The position numbers and the translations under genes are program-made. From positions 1-64,000 of the forward strand of contig JBOFQB010000085.1 in NCBI GenBank assembly GCA_051660685.1: a stretch of 64,000 bases of DNA. The letters run 5' to 3'. The stretch is from JAVBSX01 sp051660685. Lineage in GTDB: Bacteria > Planctomycetota > Planctomycetia > Pirellulales > Thermoguttaceae. Below the pieces are notes generated by a model. The model searched no databases, was not told the DNA's origin, and worked only from the letters and a program-made list of their open reading frames with translations. Of this stretch, positions 43,053 through 51,736 are shown one piece after another (position 1 is the stretch's first letter; the number at the start of each line of letters is the position of its first letter).

Positions 43053-44447
43053 ATGGAAATTCTGACGGTATTACAGGCCCGGAAAGAGGGCAATGTTGGT
43101 AAAATAGTGAAAGTGCGGGGTTGGGTTCGGACACGTCGAGATTCCAAAGCAGGTTTCAGCTTCATCGAGCTGAATGACGGGTCCTGTTTCGGCAATTTGC
43201 AGGTTCTTGCGCCCAACTCCCTTGCCAATTATGAGGAGACGGTTCGGTCGCTTTCATCCGGTTGTTCAGTTGAAATAACGGGATTGGTCAAACAATCACC
43301 CGGGGAAGGACAGACGACGGAAGTTGAAGCGCAGGAAGTGGTTTTATTGGGGTCGGCAGATGTCGAGACGTATCCTCTTCAGAAGAAACGACATTCGTTT
43401 GAGTTTTTGCGAACGATTGCTCATTTGCGGGGACGGACGAACACGTTTGGAGCGGTTGCCCGGGTTCGGAACCAGATTTGTTTTTCAATACATCAGTTTT
43501 TTCAGGAAGAGGGGTTTTACTACTTTCATGCTCCAATCATAACGGCAAGTGATTGTGAGGGGGCGGGGGAGATGTTTAGGGTTAGTACCCTTGATCTTGC
43601 AAATCTTCCTCGAGCAGAAAACGGTAAAATTGATTCGTCGCAGGATTTTTTTGGGCGACCGTCGTTTTTGACAGTAAGTGGACAACTTGAAGCCGAGACG
43701 TATGCTTGCGCTCTTGGAAAGGTTTATACCTTTGGTCCAACATTTCGGGCGGAGAATTCCAACACGTCCCGACATTTGAGCGAATTTTGGATGGTCGAAC
43801 CTGAAGTCGCGTTTTATGAGTTGACAGATGATATGGACCTTGCAGAACGGTTTCTCAAACGGATTTTTGGGGACATTCTGACGAAGTGTCCTGAAGACAT
43901 GCAGTTTTTCAACAAGCAGATTGACACGTCGTTGATCGAGACGCTTGAACATGTTGTTTCAAGTGATTTTGTGCGATTGACATATACAGAAGCGGTTGAA
44001 ATTCTGGTCAAATCAGGTCAGAAATTTGAGTATCCTGTTCAATGGGGGACGGACCTGCAAAGTGAGCATGAACGGTATTTGACGGAAATACACTTCAAAC
44101 GCCCGGTTATTCTTTATGATTATCCGAAAGAAATCAAGGCGTTTTATATGCGATTGAACGACGATGATAAAACAGTTCGGGGAATGGATGTTCTGGTCCC
44201 GAAAATCGGCGAAATCATCGGGGGAAGTGAACGAGAATCACGATTAGATGTTCTCGAAATGCGGATGAAAGCGTCGGGACTGGACCCGGAGAATTATTGG
44301 TGGTATTCGGACCTGCGACGATATGGTTCGGTTCCTCACGCCGGATTCGGACTTGGTTTGGAACGAGCGGTCATGTATGGAACAGGTATGAGCAACATTC
44401 GGGACGTGATTCCGTTCCCGAGATTTCCGGGCAATTGTGATTTTTGA
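43053..44447 (+). CDS. asnS: Asparaginyl-tRNA synthetase
   Basis: Charges tRNA-Asn. It has 464 residues: an N-terminal OB-fold anticodon-binding domain (1-105, V-R-G-W-V-R-T-R-R-D-S-K), then a class II catalytic core with the dimer motif 1 region, motif 2 at about 228-250 (F-G-P-T-F-R-A-E-N-S-N-T-S-R-H-L-S-E-F-W-M-V-E-P-E) and motif 3 G-F-G-L-G-L-E-R near 429. F-R-A-E-N-S-x-T-x-R-H-L is characteristic for AsnS over AspS. It is separated by six bases from the HDOD gene, so the two are likely co-transcribed. Confidence 0.96.
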   Translation: MEILTVLQARKEGNVGKIVKVRGWVRTRRDSKAGFSFIELNDGSCFGNLQVLAPNSLANYEETVRSLSSGCSVEITGLVKQSPGEGQTTEVEAQEVVLLGSADVETYPLQKKRHSFEFLRTIAHLRGRTNTFGAVARVRNQICFSIHQFFQEEGFYYFHAPIITASDCEGAGEMFRVSTLDLANLPRAENGKIDSSQDFFGRPSFLTVSGQLEAETYACALGKVYTFGPTFRAENSNTSRHLSEFWMVEPEVAFYELTDDMDLAERFLKRIFGDILTKCPEDMQFFNKQIDTSLIETLEHVVSSDFVRLTYTEAVEILVKSGQKFEYPVQWGTDLQSEHERYLTEIHFKRPVILYDYPKEIKAFYMRLNDDDKTVRGMDVLVPKIGEIIGGSERESRLDVLEMRMKASGLDPENYWWYSDLRRYGSVPHAGFGLGLERAVMYGTGMSNIRDVIPFPRFPGNCDF

Positions 44448-44455
44448 AAGAGATT

Positions 44456-44662
44456 ATGCTGCGTCATGTTGTGTTCGCTCTCAGTCTGTTTCTGCTCCTG
44501 ATTGGCGGTCAGCTTTTTTTCGTTGAAAGTGCGACCATTTATTATTATGATTTGCAAGGAAAGAAGCAGACGTATTCTTTTCAGGTTGAGAAGTTTCTTC
44601 CCTACAGTTTTCTTTCGGTTGGGGCCGTTTTGTTTTGTCTGGGTTTTCGTGTGAAAATGTGA
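44456..44662 (+). CDS. Hypothetical two-helix membrane protein, 68 residues
   Basis: Short protein with membrane helices at about 3-24 and 47-64 and a hydrophilic middle with I-Y-Y-Y-D-L-Q-G. No family recognised. It begins just after asnS; the TTG at 44444 overlapping the asnS stop is an alternative start, but the ATG at 44456 leaves a typical helix. It could be co-transcribed with asnS. Confidence 0.6.
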   Translation: MLRHVVFALSLFLLLIGGQLFFVESATIYYYDLQGKKQTYSFQVEKFLPYSFLSVGAVLFCLGFRVKM

Positions 44663-44701
44663 AAAGGCAGGATTTAGCGGAACATTTCCGATTGTTGAGA
44701 A

Positions 44702-45649
44702 TTATTCGGGATGTAGCAGTTCGGCAAACCGTTTAATGAGCAGAATAAAGCGAGGACCGGGGATATAGGTGTAATCGTCGGAAATGACATGAACCCTGTT
44801 GTTGCGGACTGCATTGACGCCGTTTCCGAGTTGGTTCCAGTCCTTGCGGTTTTGTTCGTCAATCGCCGATTGCGTTTCACCTGCTTCTTCGCCTGTTATT
44901 CTTGAACCAATGTCAATAATGACGTCGGGATTCATACGAAGAATTTCTTCAGGGGTGATTGTTGGAAAAGGGATTGGGGCGGAACCGGCGACGTTGGTCC
45001 CCCCCGCCAGTTCGATTGCTTTTGCAAAGAAGGGGTTATTTCCTGCGACCATAATGGAGAGAAGTTGTCCGGCGTTTTTTTCACGACCGAGGACGATCAG
45101 GACGCGGGTTGGTTGTTTGTCGGCTGTTTTTGTTTGAATGTTGGACAAATCCTGAACAATTTGGTTGTGCAGGAGTTGCGCCCGGAGTTGCGTTTCCCCG
45201 CCAAAACGATTTCCAACCGTTAGAAAAGACTCCAGAATACCGTCAATGGACTTGTGATTAACGGTCAGGACCTCAATTCCAAAATGTCGGAGTTGATTGC
45301 AGGAATCGGTGTTTTCTTCAAGTTCTAGGACCAGATCGGGATTGAGTCGGAGAATTGCTTCATCATCCCGATCAAGCAGCCCGCCAACTTTGGGACGATT
45401 TCGGGCTTCTTTAGGGAAGAGGCAGAAACGTGAGGTGCCGATTACGCGATCTCCCAGATCGAGCGAGAAAAGCAGTTCGGTACAACTTGGGGTCGTTGAG
45501 ACGATTCGTTGAGGTTGTTGATTATTTTGGGTTGAGCCGGGTAAAACTGCTGAAACATTGGGTGAGGGACCACAACCGATCAGTCCGGGAAGAAACGTAC
45601 ACAATAGGACGAAACGGGAAAATACTGAGGAGCGGACGAAGTTGGACAA
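44702..45649 (-). CDS. ABC transporter substrate-binding lipoprotein, BtuF/FhuD type
   Basis: A 315-residue lipoprotein for cobalamin or iron-siderophore uptake. The signal has lipobox L-I-G-C with Cys26. Then P-Q-R-I-V-S-T-T-P-S-C-T-E-L-L-F-S-L-D-L-G-D-R-V-I-G matches the family N-terminus, with L-N-P-D-L-V-L near 104, G-G-x-N near 222 and P-T-I-T-P-E-E-I-L-R-M-N-P-D-V-I-I-D near 236. No permease or ATPase gene is adjacent, so the transporter partners are elsewhere. Cobalamin is an attractive ligand given a corrinoid-type URO-D protein in the window, but this is inference. Confidence 0.88.
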   Translation of the reverse strand: MSNFVRSSVFSRFVLLCTFLPGLIGCGPSPNVSAVLPGSTQNNQQPQRIVSTTPSCTELLFSLDLGDRVIGTSRFCLFPKEARNRPKVGGLLDRDDEAILRLNPDLVLELEENTDSCNQLRHFGIEVLTVNHKSIDGILESFLTVGNRFGGETQLRAQLLHNQIVQDLSNIQTKTADKQPTRVLIVLGREKNAGQLLSIMVAGNNPFFAKAIELAGGTNVAGSAPIPFPTITPEEILRMNPDVIIDIGSRITGEEAGETQSAIDEQNRKDWNQLGNGVNAVRNNRVHVISDDYTYIPGPRFILLIKRFAELLHPE

Positions 45650-45784
45650 TGTTTGGAAAACAGTCGGGTTGAAAAGAGTGTAGGATTGCCCTAGAATATA
45701 GGGTCGGTTCGGAAAAAAGAGGAGTGTTGGATTGAAACTTGGGAGTGAAGACCACTTTTTGCATTATTATCTGTAAAATAGAAT

Positions 45785-47218
45785 ATGTCAACAGGAAACA
45801 AACCGGGAGTTGGGAAGGAAACGGCGTTTTCCCCTGAGAAGCAAGCGAGGTTGCAGAAACTGTTTGAGAATGGAAACAAGCAGATGAGTTTGGGTCAACA
45901 TGATTACGCTTGTGATATGTTTGTCGAGTGTGTTAAGGGGGACCCGGGGAATATCATTTATTTGCAGTCGTTTCTTGCCAATTTACGCCGGAAGTATGGA
46001 GAGAAGAAACGGAAGAGTTTTTTTTCCATGTTTTCGTCCGGGGGGAGCAAAACGGCCCTGAAAACGGCGGAGTTGTCTAAAAACTGGGAAAGTGCGTTCA
46101 AAAGTTCTCTGGAATTGCTTAAAGCGAATCCTTGGAATTCAGCCGCATTTTTTTCGGCGGGGCGAGCTTGTCTTGAACTGGGATACAAAGAGTCAGGTTT
46201 AGCCTACTTGAAACATTCGATAGAAGCGAGTCCTAATGATTTGGAGACAAATCGGGTTGCAGCGCGGGTTTTGGCGGATTTGAAGAAGTTTGACGACGCA
46301 ATCGTCTGTTGGTCGCGCATTTTGAAGTTGAAGCCGAATGATACAGAAGCGGAGAAAGCGATTGGGGATTTGACGATTGAGAAGACGATACATCGAGGGG
46401 GTTATGAAGGAGCGGAATCGTCGCGGGAAGTAAAAAAAGGGGGGACCGGAGTTTTTTCAGGAAAAGCGGGGGATTCAGAGACAGAAGATGTGTTGGGGCG
46501 ACAATTGACGTTTGAAGAGCAGATGGAACGTCGATTGAAAAAGAATCCCCAAGATGTTGGGGCGTATGTTGAGTTGGGGGAATACCATTTTCAGGCGGAA
46601 CATTTTGCCAAATCGGTTGCCGCTTATCAAAAAGCATTGGAACTTGACCCGGATAATCAGGGGACTCAAGAGCTTTTGTTGGAATCAGAACGTCGTCAAT
46701 TGTTGACGGAATTGACCCAACTCAAAGCAGAGTTTGAAAAGAAAAAGACGGTTGAATTAAAACAGGCCTTTTATGCCAAGAAGGAGCTGTATGATCGAAA
46801 AAATCTTGAAGTTGCCCAGTTTCGGACGGTTTTGGAACCAGGTAATACGTCGCATCATTTTGAATTGGGGACGATCTATTATAAGCAAGGGGCGTATAAA
46901 GACGCAATTGGAGAGTATCAACTTGCGAAAATGGACAAAATTAAACGGGGAGAAGCCCTGCTCGCTCTTGGTCAGTGTTTTCAGCAGATCAAACAGTACA
47001 AATTGGCGTTGACCCATTTTCAACAGGCGGTTCTTGAAATTTCCGAACAAGGAGAAAGTCGAAAAAAATCGCTGTATCTCGCCGCAAAATTGGCTCTTGG
47101 TCTGAAAGAATTTGAAAAAGCGGAAGAATATGCGAACCAATTGGCTGCACTCGATTTTTCTTATAAAGATGTAGGGGAGCTCCTAGACAAGATTGCAAAA
47201 AGTCGTAATAATACCTGA
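45785..47218 (+). CDS. TPR-repeat protein, 477 residues
   Basis: Soluble protein with multiple tetratricopeptide repeats: about residues 25-60, 95-190 (N-S-A-A-F-F-S-A-G-R-A-C-L-E-L-G and following), 265-300 (A-Y-V-E-L-G-E-Y-H-F-Q-A-E-H-F) and 350-460. Between the second and third blocks is a G/S/E-rich linker, and a helical coiled coil (about 300-340) separates later repeats. A basic K-rich F-F-S-M-F insert is near 75-90. No enzyme domain and no signal peptide. A scaffolding role is inferred from the fold. Confidence 0.9.
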   Translation: MSTGNKPGVGKETAFSPEKQARLQKLFENGNKQMSLGQHDYACDMFVECVKGDPGNIIYLQSFLANLRRKYGEKKRKSFFSMFSSGGSKTALKTAELSKNWESAFKSSLELLKANPWNSAAFFSAGRACLELGYKESGLAYLKHSIEASPNDLETNRVAARVLADLKKFDDAIVCWSRILKLKPNDTEAEKAIGDLTIEKTIHRGGYEGAESSREVKKGGTGVFSGKAGDSETEDVLGRQLTFEEQMERRLKKNPQDVGAYVELGEYHFQAEHFAKSVAAYQKALELDPDNQGTQELLLESERRQLLTELTQLKAEFEKKKTVELKQAFYAKKELYDRKNLEVAQFRTVLEPGNTSHHFELGTIYYKQGAYKDAIGEYQLAKMDKIKRGEALLALGQCFQQIKQYKLALTHFQQAVLEISEQGESRKKSLYLAAKLALGLKEFEKAEEYANQLAALDFSYKDVGELLDKIAKSRNNT

Positions 47219-47325
47219 CCTCTACGGATTGGTTTTTTGTTCTGGGGAGATGATGTCCCCTCAGTCGATGAATTGATTTCATCCCTTATTGTCTATTATC
47301 AGATTTTAACCTGTTTTGTAAAAGA

Positions 47326-47607
47326 ATGCCGAATACCACAAGCGCAAAAAAGAGACTCCGACAGAATAAAGTTCGTCGAGACCGTAATCGGGCTCTCCGA
47401 ACGACCGTTCGCAATCGTTGTAAGAAGTTGGTCAAATCCGTTGGAACCGGAAATGTTCAGGAATCCGAAGTCTTGTTCGTCGACGCTGTACAAGTTCTGG
47501 ATAAAATGGGCGCAAAAGGGATCATTCACAAAAATGCGGCGTCGCGGAAAAAATCCCGACTCGCAGCCTTGTTGAAAAAGCTCAAAGTCCAAAACGCGGC
47601 TTCTTGA
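47326..47607 (+). CDS. rpsT: 30S ribosomal protein S20
   Basis: Basic, 93-residue protein with the S20 pattern M-P-N-T-x-S-A-K-K-R-L-R-Q-N-x-x-R-R-x-R-N-R-A, a long helical middle and G-I-I-H-K-N-A-A-S-R-K-K-S-R-L-A. Binds 16S rRNA. Monocistronic, 107 bases after the TPR gene. Confidence 0.97.
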   Translation: MPNTTSAKKRLRQNKVRRDRNRALRTTVRNRCKKLVKSVGTGNVQESEVLFVDAVQVLDKMGAKGIIHKNAASRKKSRLAALLKKLKVQNAAS

Positions 47608-47717
47608 CCTTTTTTACGGTTTTTTCCGTTCATCATTAACGGTTTGGGATGTTTCAGTTCCAGACCGTTTGTGTCTGTTTCTTGACATTCCTCGTCTTTC
47701 ATTCAGGAGGTCCGCTC

Positions 47718-49382
47718 ATGTCCTTATTTCGTTGTGTCTTCTCCAGTCTTTTACTCGCTTTGCTTATGTTCTCGTTTGAAACGGCTTTTTCAGCGCAGTC
47801 TGAACAGAAAGATGAGATTCACCAATTTATGGAAGAGTACCAAAAAGAGGTCTCTAAGTTAATCAAGGATGTGAATCTGGCGACTTGGGATGCTTATACA
47901 GAAGGAGGAGACCTCGCTTTTGTCAATGCAGCTGCAAAAATGCTGGAATTGGCGAAGTATCATAGTAATGCTGCAAAGTATGAGACATTGAAAGAGTTGC
48001 GGAAAACGGGAAAAGACCTTGATCCGGTTTTTGCCCGCTCTGTTGACAAAGCGTTGCTCGCTTTTCAACAGTGTCAACTCCCGCATGATTTGCTTGAAAA
48101 AATCACCTCGCAATCGGCTGCACTTGAACAGACGTTTCAGACATTTCGGGGGATTCTGGACGGAAAAGAGTATTCCAACAACGAACTGTTGGAGATGCTC
48201 GAGAAGGAAATGGATTCAACGAAACGTCAAGCGATTTGGGAAGCGTTGAAACAGGTTGGCGAAAAGGTTGCTCCCCAGTTGATTGAATTGGCAAAGACCC
48301 GAAATGAAGCAGCACGATCACTCGGATTTAAGAATTTTTGGGAAATGAGCGTTCATTTTCAGGAATATACTCCTGAACGGTTGATGAAACTGTTTGCCGA
48401 AGTCGATGAAACGACCCGACCTTTGTTTTTGGAGATGAAGAAAGAAATGGACGCCGAATTGCGAGAAAAATTCAGCGTCGAAAAGGTAATGCCTTGGAAT
48501 TATGACAATCCGTTTTTCCAACAAGCACCCCCGTCGAAAGAGGTCAATCCGAATGATTTTTACAAGGATCGGACGAAAGAAGACATTATTGCCTTTTCAC
48601 GGAAGTATTTTGAGGACATTGGTTTGCCGGTTGAGCCGATTCTCAAACGGAGTGATCTGTTTGAGCGTGATAAAAAAAGTCAACATGCGTTTTGTTTTGA
48701 CATCGACAATTCGGGGGATGTACGGATTTTGTGCAATATTAAGCCGACTGTAGAATGGATGGACACGCAGTTGCATGAGTTGGGACATGGAGTGTATTCG
48801 TTGAACAATGATATGAGTTTGCCTTATAATTTGCGAGATTCAGCTCATATTTTCACGACCGAGGGGATTGCGATGTTTTTTGGGGCAAAAGCGAGGACAC
48901 CGAAATGGATGATCGAATATGCGGGGGTTGAGCCGGAAAAAGCAAATGCGGTTGCAGATGCTTTGAAACGACAACGTCGCAAGGAACAGTTGATCTTTGC
49001 TCGTTGGACGCTTGTCATGCTGAACTTTGAAAAAGCGTTGTATGAGAACCCGGACGCAGACCTGAATTCATTATGGTGGGAGACGGTTGAGAAGTATCAA
49101 GGAGTTCCGCGACCTGAAAACCGGAATAAGGCCGATTGGGCGTCGAAACCCCATTTCGTTAGTGCTCCTGTTTATTACCACAATTATCAGTTGGGGGAGC
49201 TTTTTGCGGCCCAACTTCGGAATTCACTTGGGGTCCTTGCGAGCGAGAACAGCCCGAAATTGGGCGAAGAGTTGAAAAAGAAGGTGTTTCATCCTTGTGC
49301 GTCACAACCCTGGGAAGAGTTTGTTGAAAAGGCAACCGGTTCCCCGCTCTCGGCCCGTTTCTTTGCCGAAGAGCTGAAATAG
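47718..49382 (+). CDS. Secreted M2-family peptidyl-dipeptidase
   Basis: Zinc metallopeptidase of the angiotensin-converting-enzyme-like M2 family, 554 residues. The zinc site is H-E-L-G-H at 353-357 with the downstream glutamate at about 382 in T-T-E-G-I-A-M-F. Y-H-N-Y-Q-L-G-E-L and R-W-T-L-V-M are family features of the C-terminal half. A signal peptide covers residues 1-26, ending S-A-Q. The ATG at 47718 is chosen: a strong AGGAGG lies seven bases upstream and the longer reading from 47649 places a second hydrophobic segment before it. Likely periplasmic. Confidence 0.9.
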   Translation: MSLFRCVFSSLLLALLMFSFETAFSAQSEQKDEIHQFMEEYQKEVSKLIKDVNLATWDAYTEGGDLAFVNAAAKMLELAKYHSNAAKYETLKELRKTGKDLDPVFARSVDKALLAFQQCQLPHDLLEKITSQSAALEQTFQTFRGILDGKEYSNNELLEMLEKEMDSTKRQAIWEALKQVGEKVAPQLIELAKTRNEAARSLGFKNFWEMSVHFQEYTPERLMKLFAEVDETTRPLFLEMKKEMDAELREKFSVEKVMPWNYDNPFFQQAPPSKEVNPNDFYKDRTKEDIIAFSRKYFEDIGLPVEPILKRSDLFERDKKSQHAFCFDIDNSGDVRILCNIKPTVEWMDTQLHELGHGVYSLNNDMSLPYNLRDSAHIFTTEGIAMFFGAKARTPKWMIEYAGVEPEKANAVADALKRQRRKEQLIFARWTLVMLNFEKALYENPDADLNSLWWETVEKYQGVPRPENRNKADWASKPHFVSAPVYYHNYQLGELFAAQLRNSLGVLASENSPKLGEELKKKVFHPCASQPWEEFVEKATGSPLSARFFAEELK

Positions 49383-49398
49383 CAGAAATCAACGGCGA

Positions 49399-50064
49399 TT
49401 AGTAAGATCGTCGGGTGTTGTGCCGGATTCGGCGAATCGTCCCAAGTAAGTGCGTTAGGTTGGGGTTAATTGATAGAGCCTGTTCAAAACTGACAATTGC
49501 GGCATCATATTCGTTGAGTTGTAAACGAGCATAACCCAAACCGATTGCAGCACCGAAATGGTAAGGGTTTAGCTCCAATGTTATCTCGGAGTCGGCAATT
49601 GATTCGTCAAACAGTTTGAGCGAGAAATAGGCGATTGCCCGTTGATTCCAGACTTCAGCAAAATCGGGCGATTGGGCAATCAGAATGTTTGCGCGACGAA
49701 TCGCTTCATCCGATTCGTTTGCCGCAATCAGGCGGATGATGTCGCAAAGTTGTTGTTGATCCGATTCTTTTTCAGCCCGGGTCCAGATTCTTTTGATTCC
49801 CTTTTCTGCTAAAAGACGGACCGTTCGGTCAGGATCGTGTAAGGAACGCCCAAAGAGTTCGTTGACACAATAATCACCCAAAAAACCGAGTGCTAAAAGA
49901 CTGGATCGTCTCGTCAAGACATTCTCGCGCTTTGCAAGATGAATCAGTGTCGATTGGGTGTATGTGCGTCGAACCTGCTCGATAAACCGAATCGTGTTCT
50001 GTGTTTCCAAATACTCCTCGTAAAACGCAATCAATTGCGGACTCTGTCGCGGAATCACTTCCAT
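49399..50064 (-). CDS. HEAT- and TPR-repeat protein, 221 residues
   Basis: Residues 30-90 have HEAT-like helices (L-T-R-R-S-S-L-L-A-L-G-F-L-G-D, D-P-D-R-T-V-R-L-L-A-E-K-G-I). Residues 110-205 have TPR units (A-E-V-W-N-Q-R-A-I-A-Y-F-S-L-K-L-F-D-E-S and A-I-G-L-G-Y-A-R-L-Q-L-N-E-Y-D-A-A). No catalytic motif. It is convergent with the M2 peptidase gene, 16 bases apart. A protein-interaction role is inferred. Confidence 0.85.
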   Translation of the reverse strand: MEVIPRQSPQLIAFYEEYLETQNTIRFIEQVRRTYTQSTLIHLAKRENVLTRRSSLLALGFLGDYCVNELFGRSLHDPDRTVRLLAEKGIKRIWTRAEKESDQQQLCDIIRLIAANESDEAIRRANILIAQSPDFAEVWNQRAIAYFSLKLFDESIADSEITLELNPYHFGAAIGLGYARLQLNEYDAAIVSFEQALSINPNLTHLLGTIRRIRHNTRRSY

Positions 50065-50257
50065 GATAATCTCCCATATCCTTTTGGACCAACTTCAACC
50101 TTTCTCAAAACATCCTGTTCTTCCCATTCTGCGTGTGTTCTCTGAATTATAGCAGAAAACAGAGAAAAGAAAAATCGGAAATTCATCCAAAAAGCGGACA
50201 ATTCCCTGTTTTTTTCTCAAAAAAACCGTATAATGTCAGTTGGTATTTCCGCGAGAT

Positions 50258-50284
50258 GACAAACTAGACAAACTAGACAAACTG
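50258..50284. repeat. Tandem 9-bp repeat, three units
   Basis: GACAAACTA occurs twice and GACAAACTG once, head to tail, in the upstream region of the Fe-S carrier gene. A TATAAT box at 50229-50234 lies just before, but its -35 partner is weak. Confidence 0.75.
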
Positions 50285-50330
50285 GATAAAACGGTTGGAA
50301 TAAAAATTTTACCCCCCTCCCCCCACATTC

Positions 50331-50663
50331 ATGTCCATTGAATTAACCCCCCTTGCTGTTGAAGAAGTCCAAAAGGTGTTGACCGCTCAAACCCTTTCTC
50401 CAGAGAATATGTTGCGAATCAGTATTCTAGGAGGAGGTTGTAGCGGTTTGCAATACTCGCTTGGTTTTGATTTACACTTTGATCCAAAAGTGGACACGAA
50501 ATATGATTTTGGCGGAGTTTCGTTGATTACGGAAAAAAAGTTTGATCTGCATTTGGACGGAACCGTTGTTGATTTCGTTGACACGCCGATTTCCAAAGGG
50601 TTCTCGATTGAAAACCCGAATTATCCCCGCTCATTCGGTTGTGCCGGTTGTGGAGGTCAATAA
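50331..50663 (+). CDS. A-type iron-sulfur cluster carrier (IscA/ErpA/SufA family)
   Basis: A 110-residue carrier. G-G-G-C-S-G-L-Q-Y has Cys37, and the C-terminal cysteines are Cys104 and Cys107. The usual ending C-G-C-G-x-S-F is changed here to S-F-G-C-A-G-C-G-G, so the last two cysteines are spaced C-x-x-C, not C-x-C. The rest (L-R-I-S-I-L-G-G-G-C-S-G; F-V-D-T-P-I-S-K-G-F-S-I-E-N-P) is standard. Its stop codon overlaps the start of the next gene by one base, so translation is coupled. No Shine-Dalgarno sequence is seen before the ATG. Confidence 0.9.
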   Translation: MSIELTPLAVEEVQKVLTAQTLSPENMLRISILGGGCSGLQYSLGFDLHFDPKVDTKYDFGGVSLITEKKFDLHLDGTVVDFVDTPISKGFSIENPNYPRSFGCAGCGGQ

Positions 50664-51580
50664 TGAAATATGACATCGTTGGTTTTGGCGCAGCTGCACA
50701 CGATACAATCCTAGAAGTAGAACATTATCCATATTCAGGAGGTAAAACCCGGGTCCTCTCGCGTGAAGTGCATGGAGGAGGTTTGACGACGACTGCTCTT
50801 GTTGCAGCATCCAAACTCGGCGTTACCTGTTGGTATGGAGGTTCGTTGGGCGATAATGCAACCTCTCACTTTCTCCGACAGGAACTGGAACATTACGGTG
50901 TTGCGGTTGTCGGTCCTGAGAAATATGGTTCCAAAGCCGAACCGATTATCAGTGTCGTCGTTCTTGAAAAGGGAAACGGCAATCGAACCATTTTTTGGTC
51001 AGATGCTGATGTTGTCGAACCGATTGTTGACGCCGAATCCCGGCAAATTGCACTTTCGGCAAAAGTGTTCTTTGCCGATCAGATGTACGCCAAAACGCTT
51101 CTTTCGCTGTATCAGGAAGTTCGGTCAAGCGGAATACCCCTTGTTGGAGATTTTGAAGCAATTCGTTCTCAGGTCGAAAAAGATGCGTTCATGTTAATCG
51201 ATCATCCCATATTGCCCGCTCATTTCGCATGTGAATATGCGTCAACCATGAATATTGAAGAATCCGTCAAACTGATTTTGCGAGAACCGACCCGAAAAGC
51301 GGTTGTTGTGACCGACGGAGAAAATGGTTGTTGGTTTGCAGAACCGGGAGATGAAACGGTTCGACATCAACCGGCGTTTTCGGTTTCCGCGCTTGACACG
51401 ACCGGTTGTGGAGACGTTTTTCATGGAGCTTGTGCAGCTGCACTTGTCCGGGGTTGGGACGTTTCCAAACGAGTTCGGTTTGCATCTGCATCTGCTGCAC
51501 TTAAAGCAACGCGAAAGGGGGGACAGGTTGGGGCCCCGACGTTGGAAGAAGTCGAGAAATTTTTAGCGATTGCAAGGTGA
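50663..51580 (+). CDS. PfkB-family sugar/nucleoside kinase
   Basis: A 305-residue ribokinase-like enzyme. The N-terminal G-G-G-L-T-T-T-A-L-V-A-A-S-K-L-G is the first PfkB signature. The C-terminal D-T-T-G-C-G-D-V-F-H-G near 244-253 is the second, with the anion-hole G-x-G-D and the catalytic Asp; cysteine replaces the common alanine. The ATG at 50663 overlaps the preceding stop codon (TAATG) and has GGAGG at good distance. The substrate is not predictable. The link with an Fe-S carrier is unusual and may be only transcriptional. Confidence 0.92.
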   Translation: MKYDIVGFGAAAHDTILEVEHYPYSGGKTRVLSREVHGGGLTTTALVAASKLGVTCWYGGSLGDNATSHFLRQELEHYGVAVVGPEKYGSKAEPIISVVVLEKGNGNRTIFWSDADVVEPIVDAESRQIALSAKVFFADQMYAKTLLSLYQEVRSSGIPLVGDFEAIRSQVEKDAFMLIDHPILPAHFACEYASTMNIEESVKLILREPTRKAVVVTDGENGCWFAEPGDETVRHQPAFSVSALDTTGCGDVFHGACAAALVRGWDVSKRVRFASASAALKATRKGGQVGAPTLEEVEKFLAIAR

Positions 51581-51736
51581 GAGAAACTTCAGAATACCTA
51601 GATTTTTATCCGTCCGTTGAAGAAACCCAACTCACAAACGCTCATTTGTTTGGAGTTTGGGTTTTGAAATTGGAATCATCTGAAGTGCTTTTTAGAAACG
51701 ATACTGATTGGGAACCTTTTTACGAACAAAGTTATT

